DNA of 64,000 nt from Cryptomeria japonica (lineage: Eukaryota; Streptophyta; Pinopsida; Cupressales; Cupressaceae), in NCBI RefSeq assembly GCF_030272615.1, contig NC_081405.1:310139235-310203234 (forward strand). Direction: 5' to 3'. Position numbers and translations under genes: made by a program. Below are positions 9,539 through 22,400 of this stretch, piece by piece; position 1 is the stretch's first letter; the number at the start of each line of letters is the position of its first letter. The notes under the pieces are model-generated. The model worked only from the letters and a program-made list of their open reading frames with translations, did no database searches and was not told the DNA's origin.

Positions 9539-12029
9539 TATTGGCAATATGCTAGATTTGGTTTAGTGTTGTCATTGATCACAACACTGTATCCCAGTTG
9601 GATGATATCCTAGTTGGACCTATCCCGGTTAGTCTTGGTGATCATCTTGTTTTTGGCCGTGATTCTGATCCGATATAATCAGATCTATGGACTCAGTTTT
9701 GGATTCGTATTCTAGATGGTTATATGTTTGCCATATTCTATTGGTTCATGATATGGTGCTCTGGTTGCTATCGCTTTTATTCTTGGTTGGTATTTCCTAG
9801 TACCGGTTAGCTTTAGTGGTAAAAAATATTTGGTGATTTGGTTAGTCGATTTTGGTCCGGCTTATGGGAATGGATTCTATCATATTGAAGGTACTTCTTG
9901 ATCTTGTCCTGAGTGTTTAGTGACTTTCCATTGGTTGACGTGTTGTTATAATGGTCCTATTTGGATCTAGTTAAACTTTTTGTTATTTCACTGAGGGGTT
10001 CTATTAGACAACTTAGATAACTAGAGGACAACTGAGAGGGGAGGGTGAATTAGTTGTCAATGGATTATAAAACTTTAAGTATTTAAAACATTAATAATGA
10101 AACACATAAAATTAATACCAGAATGCATAAACCAAATACCAGAATGACTGATAAAGCATTTAAAGATAAACGTAAATCACAGAACAGTTACCATCCATCC
10201 ATAACACATGACATCAAGATTTGTATGTGGAAAACCCTGTAAAGGGAAAAACCACGGTGGGAAGCCTACCCACAATCAGATAATACTTTTGCAGCAAGTA
10301 TATAATTACAATATGAGGGGCCTGCACATGCAGGAAGGCCAATAGCCTAGAGCACACTGCTCATCACAAAAAGGAGCCTCACTGAATACATAAACATCAG
10401 ACTACAATCCATAAAGAAGAGTGAACTGCTAGTATAGCATCTCATGTGCCTGAGTACAATTTTGATTAGGCTCAATTCCAGAGGCCTTAAACCTCTCTTA
10501 CAAACCCAATTTGATCACATATGATCGATCAAACCTTCTGCATATGATTACAAAATTATTTGCACACAGAACATTCTCTAACCTTTTTCTATCAGCCCAT
10601 ATGCCCATTCATGATCTACAAAGAGATCTTACATTATTTTATACCAACCCGGGACCTAAACAATTAGGTCGGACACCTAAAAGATAATACAATAAGTTCA
10701 TAACATAAACCCATAAACCAATGATCAACCATGTTGGTTTAGGCCGACAACAATGTAAACCAACTGTCAAATCCCACCGATAACGTATCAGGAATATCCT
10801 CCAACATGTTATGGAAACCGATCCACAACCTAGATAACACCGGACCAAAAATAGGTCACCATAAACCAAATCCAACACCACTGATGAACTGGAACATGAA
10901 CAAGATAACCAATAGCATCCTGAAAGCCATCTAGAAGCTGCACCAATACCACTTCTCATGTGCATCAAAAGATCTTCAACAAAGCTCTATTGGTAAAACC
11001 CTTACGGGTGACCAAAAGGATTACTAGAACAAATGATAGCTCCTGAGTCATCAAATCCTAAACACATTGATCGTGAGACGTATCTAAATAGCATAAACGA
11101 TAGATCAAAACCAATTCCACAAGGCAAAGCACATCGGATCCTAATGGATCAATATCATAATCAACCACTCTACCAAAACTAATCAAAAATCGGTAAACCA
11201 AAACAGCTGATGTTGCCATCAATGACAAAACATCAATGCAACACATAATCAATTCCTCCAAATTGCCAACAGTTTCTACTAGTTGGTGAAGCATGTTGGA
11301 TTTTGGTCTTAGCAGAATTTCCAATGGATTTAATTGTTTGGTTACTTTATTTAGGTCCATGCTATGTAATGTAAATCATAATATTGATCTGGTGGTACCA
11401 TGTGATGTAATTTTTATAATTATGGGTTTATTAGTTTAGGGTTTAGCCGACCTTGACAATAAGGTTGATGATATGTATTTATAGGTGACTTATTCATGTA
11501 ATTTGGTGGACAGATGGTTATGTCTACATTATCAAAGAGTGGTTTATGTGTGAATGAGGTTATATCATTCAGTGAAGGCTTGCTAAGGTATTGTGTTGTA
11601 GGGTAGACATCTATCATTAACCGGAATTGTATCAAACATTAGTAGATGCTACTTTCATAGTTCATTCTTTCTGGATTGCAGTCTAATGTTTATGTTAGTC
11701 AGTGAGGATTTTTTTTGTGATGAGTAGTGAGCTCTAAGTGGTTGGTCTGATTGCAAGTGCAATCCCCATTGTAATTATTTCACACACTGTTGCAGAAGTA
11801 TTATCTGATTGTGGGAAAGGTTTCCCACCATTATTTTTCCCTTTACCAAGTTTTCCACGTCAAAATATTGGCATTGTGTGTACAGTTCTTTCATGTTCTA
11901 TCTTTCATTTTGTTGATTTCTTGGTGCTATGATTTAAAAAGTTATGATATGCTATAGTTCTGATTTTTGATAATAAACTGATTAAACCCCCTCCTTTCAC
12001 TTTATTCCTGGTATTAGACCTGTCTAACA
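9539..12029 (+). repeat. 5' LTR of outer copia, containing an insertion
   Basis: Similar to 29005-30157 on both sides of a 1.27-kb insertion (10005-11271). It also has about 70 bases near 9565-9635 that the 3' copy lacks. It begins TATTGGCAATATG and ends CCTGTCTAACA. Confidence 0.85.
10005..11271 (-). mobile_element. Reverse-oriented solo copia LTR inside an LTR
   Basis: The block interrupts the 5' LTR of the outer element exactly where the 3' LTR runs on uninterrupted (GGTTTCTAT to GGTTGGTGAAGC). On the minus strand it starts TGTTGGCAATTTGG. Like the other copia LTRs here it contains a CCACCGTGGTTTTTCCC-type word (10245-10265 on plus, inverted) and a run of CACCCTCCCCTCTCAGTTG near its end. 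No internal region is attached, so it is a solo LTR formed by LTR-LTR recombination. The target duplication is unclear (TTCTAT against TTCTAC nearby). The 109-codon minus ORF at 10639-10968 lies inside it and has no motif. Confidence 0.7.
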
Positions 12030-12031
12030 AT

Positions 12032-12043
12032 TGGTATTAGAGC
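12032..12043 (+). promoter_or_regulatory. Primer-binding site of outer copia
   Basis: TGGTATTAGAGC, two bases after the LTR end; one change from the standard TGGTATCAGAGC complement of initiator Met tRNA. Confidence 0.8.
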
Positions 12044-12065
12044 AAGGTCCTCTCTGCAAAATATT

Positions 12066-13487
12066 TGTTGACATTCACATGAAGATTATATTAATGATAT
12101 GTTATGTTGTCATTGATGTCAATTAACCAGTTATGATGTTATAATAATGTTGTATGGCAACCGGTAGGAGGAGCTAGCAAAGGGTAATCCAATCGGTAGG
12201 AGATTTTATATTGGAAACTAGTATTGCTTATGATATAGAGAGTTGAACCAGTAACCCTACCTATAGAAGAAGTCCAAACCCTAACCAATGGAGTTCAATC
12301 AAATTAAGATAAAATGGTGAACGACAAAGATTATGACACGTATGTATGTTGAGTGAGGAATGTTTTAAATGATTCATAGTGTGTAGAGCCAATGGTTTTT
12401 GTCTTGGGAATGAGAAAGTTTATTTAATTTAATGCAAACCATGTGATGAGTTACAGAGTTTGATGAAGTAGTGATCAAGGAGTGGTCAAGGATATCTTGA
12501 GTGATGTACATTGATTTCTATGTTATTTTCTACATAATCCAACGGTCATACTTTAACTTATTTGTTTGTAATCTCTATGAGATGTTTAGGTTTTTTATGT
12601 GTTAATGACTTGTCAATATGTTTATAAGGTCGATGAGCTGTTTTGTTTGAGTATTGGCAAACTTGTAGTTGAGAGTGAGAGAGTGGTTGCCGAACCTGAT
12701 AATGTATCTGTAGTATGTGTAATGGAAGATAGGATCCTGAAAAGGATCTTAATAAGAAAGTGTAGTTCTATTCAAATAGATCAACAAACACGTATTGTTT
12801 TCTAACAATTACAATAGTTAAATCGCCTAACCGGGCAAGCTCTAACAAGCTTCATTATTCAAATTCTCTAACCAGGTGATCCATTTTCTTGGATTCTAAA
12901 TCCTCTACTAAGGTTACTCCTAACAGGCTATTGCTTTTAATAGGGCATTATAGTCAATCCCTTAAACCAGGTGATCCCTAATAAGATTTGTTCTTAACAT
13001 GACTTTTTGTAAAGCTTTAATAGGCTAGGCTCCTAATAGGGCGAACTTCAGAAGAGTTCAAAATAGTTGTGGGTATTCATCCCCACCGTGGTGTTTTCCA
13101 TTTGGGTTTCCACGTCAAAAATATTGTGTGAAGTGGTGAATGCTTTTGTGGTTATGTTTATTGTTGAATTGCTAAATCCACTTTGATATGTTAAGACAAC
13201 TGGAAACAAGCTGATATATGTTTTAACTACTATTAGTAAATTATTTGAATGGTCAAGGTAAAAGGTTTTGTGAGTTTCAAGTTGTTTTCCTATTAATCTA
13301 TTATAACAGTCGACTGATTTATCTTGTCAGTATTATTGCATTTGAAGTTCAGTGTTGAAAGCAGTCAGTTTAGTGTTTATCTTAAGAGGCTGATTTTGAG
13401 TTTGGTGAAAGTGTATAACGTTTTCTATCTAATGATTCTCCCCCTCTTAGTAATTGACTAGATCCTTATTCTTTCATCATACCATCA
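12066..13487 (+). repeat. LTR 1 of tandem copia complex
   Basis: 1,422 bp, starts TGTTGACATTCACATGAAG, ends CATCATACCATCA. It contains the CCCCACCGTGG word near 13080 shared with LTR 2 and LTR 3. Confidence 0.9.
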
Positions 13488-13488
13488 A

Positions 13489-13501
13489 TTAGTATCAGAG
13501 C
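13489..13501 (+). promoter_or_regulatory. Primer-binding site, unit 1
   Basis: TTAGTATCAGAGC directly after LTR 1, a mutated form of the TGGTATCAGAGC initiator Met tRNA complement. Confidence 0.78.
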
Positions 13502-13556
13502 ATTTAGGTCCTCTAAGGTCTAAGCCTTACAACTTGAGGTAAAGATCTTGTAGATC

Positions 13557-16500
13557 ATGATGAAGAGGGAAGGTCCAAAGTTTAACAGAGAAAACTATAG
13601 GATATCGAGTGATAGAATGAAAATTTATATCAAGAGTCTTGGAAGTCAATCCTTGGAACATGTTGTTACTCAATATGTTGCACCTAGTGGGACTATGTCT
13701 AATGATCAAAAGAAAGAGAAACAAGAAAACATTCAAGCTCTAGAGGCTATTATCAGTTCTTTGTCTGATGTAGAATATGTTGATGTCCATGGTCTAGAGA
13801 CTGCTTATGAGGTATGGATGAAACTTGAAGAAATCTATAGCGGTGATGCACATGTGATGATTTCCAAAGAAGAGAGTCTAAGAGGAAAATTCGATGACAT
13901 GCAAATGGTTGAAGGTGAAAATATCCAATAGTATGGCCAGAGGATAAAAGAGATAGTCGGTGAGATCAAGAGTGCTGGTGGTAAAGTTGAAGATTCCATA
14001 GTGATTAGCAAGGTGTTGAGAACTCTACTACTGGTCTACGATATCCGAGTTGCAACCATTCAAGAGCTAAAGTCAATTGATAAAACTAAGGTAACTCTGG
14101 ATTCCATCGTTGGTAAGCATACTGCTTTTTAATTAAATGGTTATGATGCTAGTACTCAGAAATCTGATTCTACATTTAGAGCTTCATCTTCTAACCCATC
14201 TATGAGGAAAAATAGAGATGTCAATCATAGTTATGAATCTATATCCAGCACAGAAGTTGATGATGAAGACAGTCTAGTTGAGCTTGAAGCATTGTGGGCT
14301 AAGCCACTACCCAGAGGTACCGGTAAGTACAAAGGTAAATTGACTTTTGAATGCTTTTCTTGTAACAAGATTGGACACATTACAGCTAATCATCCTAATG
14401 GTGACAATGAGCACAAGTGTGACAAGTTCAAGAAGTATAAAGGTAAAGGAAAAAGAGATTGTCTTATTGGAGTTGATGGTGGTATCACTAATGAGGAATC
14501 TGAGGTTTATGTTAATGAAGATATTGTCTTTGTTGCCATCAAAGAGGAGACATCTGATCAGAAGGCATTAGTATCTCGCATGGATAGTTCTGATAATTGG
14601 ATCACTGATACTGGTTGTTCACACCACATGACCGGTGATCGAAGAAAATTTATTTCCTTGAAGGAATTTGATGGAGTAATTGTGAGATTCAGTAATGACT
14701 CATCCTGCATGGTAAAAGGTAAGGGAACTATTTCTCTTAATGGAAAGAAAAGTGTAAATAATGTCTACTAGGTTGAAGGATTAAAACACAATATTTTGAG
14801 TGTTGCACAACTCAATGACAAAGGTTATATCCATTGGAGTTTAAGAATGGAATGTGCAAAATCTATGGGAGAAAAGGTGAACTGATTGCAACTGGCAAGA
14901 ACACTAAAGGTAACTTGTTTCACTTGAATCCTAAAGTCAATAACTGTTTAATTTCTAAGATAGATGATAGTTGGCTTTGGCATAGGAGATTTTGTCATAT
15001 AAATTTTGATAATATTGTCAAGTTCAATAAGTCCAATTCAGTGAGAGGTTTGCCTTAGTTGGACAAACCGATTAATGCTCTGTGTAAGGAATGTCAGTTG
15101 GGAAAGATGAAAACCTCAACTTTCAAGAGAAAGTCTTTTTCAGCAGAACACTTGTTATATCTGGTTCATACAAATCTCTGTGGACCCATAAGGACTAAAA
15201 TTATTCGAGGTGATAGATATTTTATGATGTTCACTGATGATTGGTCAAGGATGATGTGGGTCATATTCCTGAAGGATAATTCAGAAGCTTTTGGTAAGTT
15301 CAAGTCATTCAAGGCCTTAACAGAGAAGGAAAGTGGTATGAAGATGAAGTGTATAAGGATGGATTAAGGTGGTGAATTTACTTCTGAGGAATTCACTAGG
15401 TATTTGTGAAGAAAATGGTATCAAAAGGAATCCTTTTGCACTAAGGACACCACATCAGAATAGTATTCTAGAGAGGCACAACTAGTCAGTTGTTGAAGCT
15501 TCTAGAACAATGTTGATTCAAGGAGGTGTAGAAAAAAATTTATGGAGAGAAGCTGTTAGTACAGCTGTCTACACAATGAACCAGATACTGGTAAAAAGAG
15601 CTAAGGACAAGAATCCTTATGAATATTGGTATGGTGGATAACCTAATGTCAGTTATTTTAAGATATTCGACAGTACATGTTTTATTAAGAGAGGTGACTA
15701 TGTTAGCAAGTTTGAGGCTAAGAGTGATGAAGGTATATTTCTTGGTTACTCTACCAAGAGAAGGCCTACAAATATTACAACAACCAAACTCAGAGAATCA
15801 TTGAAAGTGTTGATGTTTGAGTGGATGAGAATACTAAAGTCTCAAGGGAAACTAGTGTGGAGAAAAATGAAGAAGATCCTTGTCTTCTATTTTTGGAGAA
15901 AGAATAGGTGAAACTTGAAACTGGTAAGGAGATTGTTGTTGTGCTAGTTCAACCGGAACAGGTAGAATCAGAAGAAGATGATGACAATGAAGAAGAACCT
16001 GAAGATAATGATCATGTTATTCTGAAGTATGTGAGAATCAATCATAATCCTAACTAGATTATTGGAGATAAAGATGCTGGAGTGCTACCCAGAGGAAGAA
16101 TCAGAGATAATTCTTGCATGATCTCCACTATTGATCCTAGAACTGCTAAGGATGCATTTGGAGATGATCATTGGATCAAAGCTATCGAGGAGGGGCTTGA
16201 TCAAATTGAATAGAACAACACATGGACCCTAGTACGCAGAGTAGTGAATAAGAATGTGATAGGTACTAAATGGGTATTCAGGAACATACTAAATGAGATG
16301 GAGTAGTAGTCTGAGACAACGCTAGACTGGTTTGCAAAGGTTATGCATAGGAAGAAGGAGAAGACTATGGTGAGATTTTTGCACCAGTTGCTAGAATTGA
16401 AGGTGTTAGGACTTTACTTGCTTTTGCAGCACATAAGGGATTTAAAGCATATCAAATGGATGTGAAGTCAACATTTCTAAATAGAATGCTGGAAGAAGAA

Positions 16501-17664
16501 GAATACCTTGAGCAACTAGATGGTAATGCTTTGAATGATGATAAAGATATGGTATGTAAACTGCACAAAGCACTATATGGTTTGAAGAAAGCACCAAGAG
16601 CACGACATTAGAGGCTACATTCACACCTGATGAAGATAGGTTTTCAAATAATTAGTGAAGACAACAACATATATCTCAAACATGAAGGAGATAAGATACT
16701 GGTGATTGAAGTATTTGTAGATGATATCATATTTGGAGGGAATGATGACATGAGAAATGACTTTGCAAATGAAATGAAAAAATGAGGTTGAAATGTCTCT
16801 AGTGGGAGAGATAAAAACTTTCATAGGCTTGCAAATTAAGTAGATGAAGAGTGGTATTTTTATCACATAGACTAAATATGTAGAAGAGGTGTTAAAGACA
16901 TTTGCTATGAGTGACTATAAACCATTTGGGACACCAATGGTTACAGGTTGTAATCTGTCTAAGGAAGATGAAGTAAAATCCATTGATGAAAAGGAGTACA
17001 GATCTATGATAGGGAAGTTGCACTATGTTGTTCACAGTAGATCAGATATAGCTCAAGCAGTTGGTCTAGTTGCAAGATTTTAGAAAAATCTGAAAGAGAC
17101 ACACCTAATAGAAACCAAGAGAATATTCAGATATTTGAAAGGTACTATTGACTATGGTTTATGGTATGCATACACAGGCAAAATTAATTTTAAGGTGTAT
17201 ACAAATGCAGATTGGGCAGGTAATATTGATGATAAAAAAAGCACAACTGGTCGAGCTTTCTTTCTTGGAGGAAGGCTTGTATCTTGGAGTAGCAAGAAGC
17301 AGAGTGGCATATCTCAGTGTACTACTGAAGCTGAGTATGTTGCAACTTATATTCATTGTACCCGGACTATCTAGATGAAACACATTTTGGAGGGATTCAA
17401 GATGAAGTTTTTAGAACCGATAAAGATCTTATGTGACAATGCCAGTGCCATAAATATTTTGAAGAACCCAGTAATGCATGCTAGGAACAAGCATATTGAA
17501 TTGAAGTACCATTTCTTGAGAGAAAAAGTGCAGAGTAAAGATGTGATATTGGAGCATGTTTCTACCAAGTAGAAACTTGTAGATATCTTTACTAAACCTC
17601 TACCTAAGACTACTTTTGAGTATCTTAGAGGTTGGCTAGGGGTTGCACCCCTACATGAGTTCAA
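13557..17664 (+). pseudogene. Copia gag-pol polyprotein remnant, unit 1
   Basis: The frame opens MMKREGPKFNRENYRI (gag). A degenerate zinc knuckle CFSCNKIGH lacks its last Cys. Then follow protease (DTGCSHHMTGD near 14610), the integrase zinc region (HRRFCH...CKECQLGK, 14980-15100), the integrase core (HTNLCGP, where the usual Asp is Asn, near 15170), reverse transcriptase (YQMDVKSTFLN near 16450, FVDDIIFGG near 16715) and RNase H (TNADWAGNIDDKKSTTG, 17200-17250; TEAEYVA, 17328). Its C-terminus is near 17664. About 20 in-frame stops, most of them TAG, and several frameshifts. Five TAG positions are identical in unit 2. As a polyprotein it would have supplied capsid, cleavage, integration and reverse transcription functions; it is dead now. 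Confidence 0.9.
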
Positions 17665-17956
17665 TTGAGCATGATGTAGGAATACATCACTCCCAAAGCT
17701 ACTTGCAGAATTTTACAGCTGGATTGGTGTAGAGTGGTAGTTATTCCACAGGGGGAGCATCAAGTTGTAGTTTGATGATGCTGAACAATGAAGTTTGACA
17801 TTGCAAGTTTTACTTTCACTTTGGCATTGTTGTCAAAGGGGGAGAAGAACTATAAGACTATGAGGAGTATTGTATGATTGTGGTAAAATGTAAACTAGGA
17901 TTCCTATACACATCATCAAAATTAAGGGTATTAATATTTGTATTTCCGTCAATGCC

Positions 17957-17968
17957 AAAGTGGGAGAT
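17957..17968 (+). promoter_or_regulatory. Polypurine tract before LTR 2
   Basis: AAAGTGGGAGAT immediately before the TGTTGG of LTR 2; the plus-strand priming site of the left unit. The counterpart before LTR 3 is AAAGGGGGAGAT. Confidence 0.8.
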
Positions 17969-19419
17969 TGTTGGCATTTGCATGAAGATTGTATTAATGA
18001 TATGTTATGTTGTCATTGATGTCAATTAACCGGTTATGATTGATGTCAAGTTATGATGTTTTAATAATATTGTATTGCAACTGGTATTAGGAGCTAGCAA
18101 AGGTTAATGCAACTGGTAGTAGAGTTTGTATTGGAAACCAACATTGCTTATGATATGGAGAGTTGAACCGGTAACCCTACCTATAGAAGAAGTACAAACC
18201 CTAACTGATGGAGTTGAAGCAAATTATGATCAAATGGTGAACGAAAAAGATTATGACACATATGTATGTTCAATGAGGAATGTTTTAAATGATTCATGAC
18301 ATGTAGAGACAACAATTTTTGTCTTTGGAATGAGAAAATTCATTGCATGTAATGCAAATCATATGATGAGTTACAGAGTTTGATGAAGTGGTGATCAAGG
18401 AGCGGTCAAGGATATATTGAGTGATGCGCATTGATTTCTATGTTATTTTCTATGTAATCTAATGGTCATACTTGAACCGATTTGTTTGTAATCTCTATGA
18501 GATGTTTAGGGTTGTGATGTGTTATCGACTTGTTGATTTGTTTATAAGGTCGATGAGTTGTTTTGTTTGAGTGTTTTTAAACTTGTAGTTGAGAGTGACA
18601 GAGTGGTTGCCAAAACTGATAATCTATCCATAGTATGTGTAATGGTAGATAGGAGCATGGAAAGGATTTGAACAAGCAAGTTTAGTGCTATTCAAAATAG
18701 ATCAGCAAACCCCTGTTGTTTTTCTTATCAACTACAACAGTTAAATCTCCTAACTGGGTAAGCTCTAACAAGCTTCATTATTCAAGTCCTCTAACCAGGT
18801 GGTCCATTAGCTTGGATTATAAATCCTCTACTGAGGTTACTCCTAATAGGGTATTGCTTTTAATAGGGCATTATAGTCAATCCCTTAACCGGGTGGTCCT
18901 TAACAGGATCTGTTCTTAAGAGGACTTTTTGTAAAGCTTTTACAGGCTAGGCTCCTAACAAGGTGAACTTCAGAAGAGTTCAAAATACTTGTGGGTATTC
19001 ATCCCCACTATGGTTTTTCCCATTTGGGTTTCCACGTCAAAAATATTGTATCAAGTGGTGAATTATTTTGTGGTTATGTTTATTGTTGAATTGCTGAACA
19101 GCTAAATCCACTTTCATATGTTAAGACAACCTGCAACAAACTAAAATATGTTTTAACTACTGTCAGTAAAGTATTTGAATTGTCAAGATAAAAGGTTTTG
19201 TGAGTTTCAAGTTGTTTTACTATAAATCTGTTACAACAGTCAACCGATTTATCTTGTTAGTATTATTGCATTTGAAGTTCAATGTTCAAACCAGTCAGTT
19301 TAGTGATTGTCTTGAGAGGTTGATTTTGAGTTTGGTGGAAGTGTATAAAGTTTTCTATCTATTGATTCACCCTCCCTCTCAGTAGTTGACCAGATCCTTA
19401 TTCTTTCATCATACCATGA
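17969..19419 (+). repeat. LTR 2 (shared middle LTR)
   Basis: 1,451 bp, starts TGTTGGCATTTGCATGAAG and ends CATCATACCATGA. It has a polypurine tract on its left and a primer site on its right, so it acts both as 3' LTR of unit 1 and as 5' LTR of unit 2. Confidence 0.92.
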
Positions 19420-19420
19420 A

Positions 19421-19433
19421 TTGGTGTCAGAGC
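19421..19433 (+). promoter_or_regulatory. Primer-binding site, unit 2
   Basis: TTGGTGTCAGAGC right after LTR 2; one change from TTGGTATCAGAGC. Confidence 0.8.
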
Positions 19434-19490
19434 ATTTCAAGTCCTCTAAGCTCTAAGCCCTTACAGCTTGAGGTAAAGATATTGTAGATC

Positions 19491-22400
19491 ATGATGAAGA
19501 AGGAAGGTCAAAAGTTTAATAGAGAGGACTACAGGATATGGAGTGATAGAATGAAAATTTATATCAAGAGTCTTGGAAATCAATACTGGGAACATGTTGT
19601 TACTCAATATGTTGCACCTAGTGGAACTATGTTTGATGATCAAAAGAAAGAGCAACAAGAAAAAAGTGAAGCTCTAGAGGATATTATCAGTTCTTTTTCT
19701 GATGTAAAGTATGTTGATGTCCATGGTGTAGAGACTGCTTATGAGGTATGGAAGAAACTTGAATAAATATATAGTGGTGATGAGCATGTGAAGATTGCCA
19801 AAGAAGAGAGTCTAAGAGGAAAATTCAATGACATGCGGATGGTTGAAGGTGCAAGTATCAAACAGTATGGTCAGAAGATAAAAGAGATAGTCGGTGAGAT
19901 CAAGAGTGCTGGTGGTAAATTTGAAGATGCCGCCGTGATTAGAAAGGTCTTGAGAGCCCTACTACCGGTTCTACACTATCCAAGATACAACCATTTATGA
20001 GCTAAACTCAATTGATAAAACTAAGGTAACTCTGGATTCCATTATCGGTAAGCTTACTGCTTTTAAATTAAATGGTTATGATGGTAGCACTCAGAAATCT
20101 GATTCTGCATTTAGAGATTCAGTTTCTAGCCCATCTATGAGGAAACATAGAGATGTCAGTCATAGTTATGAATCTAGATCCATCAAAGAAGTTGATAATA
20201 AAGACAGTCTAGTCAAGCTTGAAGCATTGTTGGCTAAGTGGTGGCCCAGAGGTACCGGTAAGTACATAGGTAAATTACCTTTCAAATGCTTTTCTTGTAA
20301 GAATATTCGACACATTGCAGCTAATTGTGCGAATGGTGAGAATGAGCACAAGCATGGAAAGTTCAAGAAGTACAAAGGTAAAGGCAAAAGAGATTGTCTT
20401 ATTGTAGTTGATGGTGGTATCACTAATGAGGAATCTGAGGTTGATGCTAATGAAGATATTTTATTTGTTGCCATCAAACAGAAGACATCTAATCAGAAGG
20501 CAATAGTATCTTGCATGGATAGTTATGATGATTGGATCATTGATACTCGTTGTTCACACCACATGACCAATGATCAGAGAAAATTTCTTTCCCTGAAGGA
20601 ATTTGATGGAGGAGTTGTGAGATTTGATAATGACTCACTCTGCATGGTAAAAAGTAAGGGAACTATTTCTCTTAATGGAAAGAGAAGTGCAGATGATGTC
20701 TACTAGGTTGAAGGATTAAAGAACAATCTTTTGAGTGGTGCACAACTCAATGACACAGGTTATTCATTGGAGTTTAAGAATGGAATGTGCAAAATCTATG
20801 GGAGCAAAGGTGAATTGATAGCAACCGACAAGAAGACCAAAGGTAACCTATTTCACCTTAATCCTAAAGTCAATAACTATTTAATTGCTAAGATAGATGA
20901 TAGTTGGATTTGGCATAAGAGATTTTGTCATATAAGTTTTCATAACATTGTCAAGGTCAGTAAGTCCAAGTCAGTGAGAGGTTTGCCTCAGTTCAAAAAA
21001 CCAATTAATGTTTTGTGTAAGGAATGTCATTTGGGAAAGATGACAACCTCAACTTTCAAGAGCAAGTCTTTTTCAGCAGAACACTTGTTAGATCTAGTTC
21101 ATACAGATATCTGTAGACCCATAAGGACTAAAAGTATTCAAGGTGATAGATATTTTATGATCTTCACAGATGATTGTTCAAGGATGATGTCGGTCACATT
21201 CCTAAAGGATAAGTCAGAATCTTTTGGTAATTTTAAGGCATTCAAGGCCTTAGTAGAGAAGGAAAGTGACATGAAGATAAAGTGTCTGAGGATGGATGAA
21301 GGCAGTGGATTTACTTCTAAGGATTCCACTAGGTATTATGAAGAAAATGGTATCAAAAAGTAGCTTTCGGCACCGCGGATACCACAACAGAATGGTATTA
21401 CAGAGTGGAAAAACTAGACAGTTGTTGAAGCTGGTAGAATGATGTTGATTCAAGGAGGTGTAGTAATATTTTTTTAAGAGAAGCTATCAGTACAACTATC
21501 TACATTATGAACCAGATACTGGTAAAAAGAGATAAGGACAAGACTCCTTATGAATATTGGTATGGTAGATCACCTAATGTTAGTTGTTTTAAGATATTTG
21601 GCAGTAAATGTTTTATTAAGATAGGTGAATATGTTAGCACGTTTGAGGCTAACAGTGATGAAGGTATATTTCTTGGTTAATCTACCAAGAGTAAGGCCTA
21701 CAAATATTACAACAACCGAACTCAAAATATCATTGAAAGTGTTGATGTTCGAGTGGATGAGAATCTTGAAGTCTCAAGGGAAACTAGTGTTGAGAAAAAG
21801 GAAGAAGATCCTTGCATTCTATTTTTCAAGCCAGAACCGGTGAAACTTGAAACTGGTAAGGAGAATGTTGTTGTGCCAGTTCAACTGGAACATGTAGAAT
21901 TAGAAGAAGATGATGACAATAAACAAGAACCTGAAGATAATAATCATGTTATTCCGAAGTATGTGAGACTCAATTATAATCCTGACAAGATTATTGGAGA
22001 TAAAGATGCTGGAGTGCTAACTAGAAGAAGAATCAGAGAGAATTCTTGCATGATCTCCACTATTGAGCCTAGAACTGCTAAGGAAGCATTTGGAGATGAT
22101 CATTGGATCAAAGATATGGAGGAGGATCTTGATAAAATTGAGAAGAACAACACATGGACCCTAGTACCCAGATCAGTGATTAAGAATGTGATACGTATTA
22201 AATGGGTATTCAGGAACATACTAAATAAAGATGTAGTATTCCAAAACAAGGCTAGATTGGTTTGCAAAGGTTATGCATAGGAAGAAGGAGAAGACTATGG
22301 TGAGACTTTTGCACCAGTTAATAGAATTGAAGGTGTCAGGACTTTACTTGCTTTTGCAGCACATAAGGGATTCAAAGTATATCAGATGGATGTGAAGTCA

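Noticed and set aside
11738-11932. 64-codon ORF with a hydrophobic start
   Set aside because: It lies inside the 5' LTR of the outer copia element and its counterpart in the 3' LTR is not open.
16442-16866. Minus-strand ORFs opposite the copia reverse transcriptase (also at 22372-22554)
   Set aside because: Antisense frames of a recognised pol region; the plus strand has the motifs.
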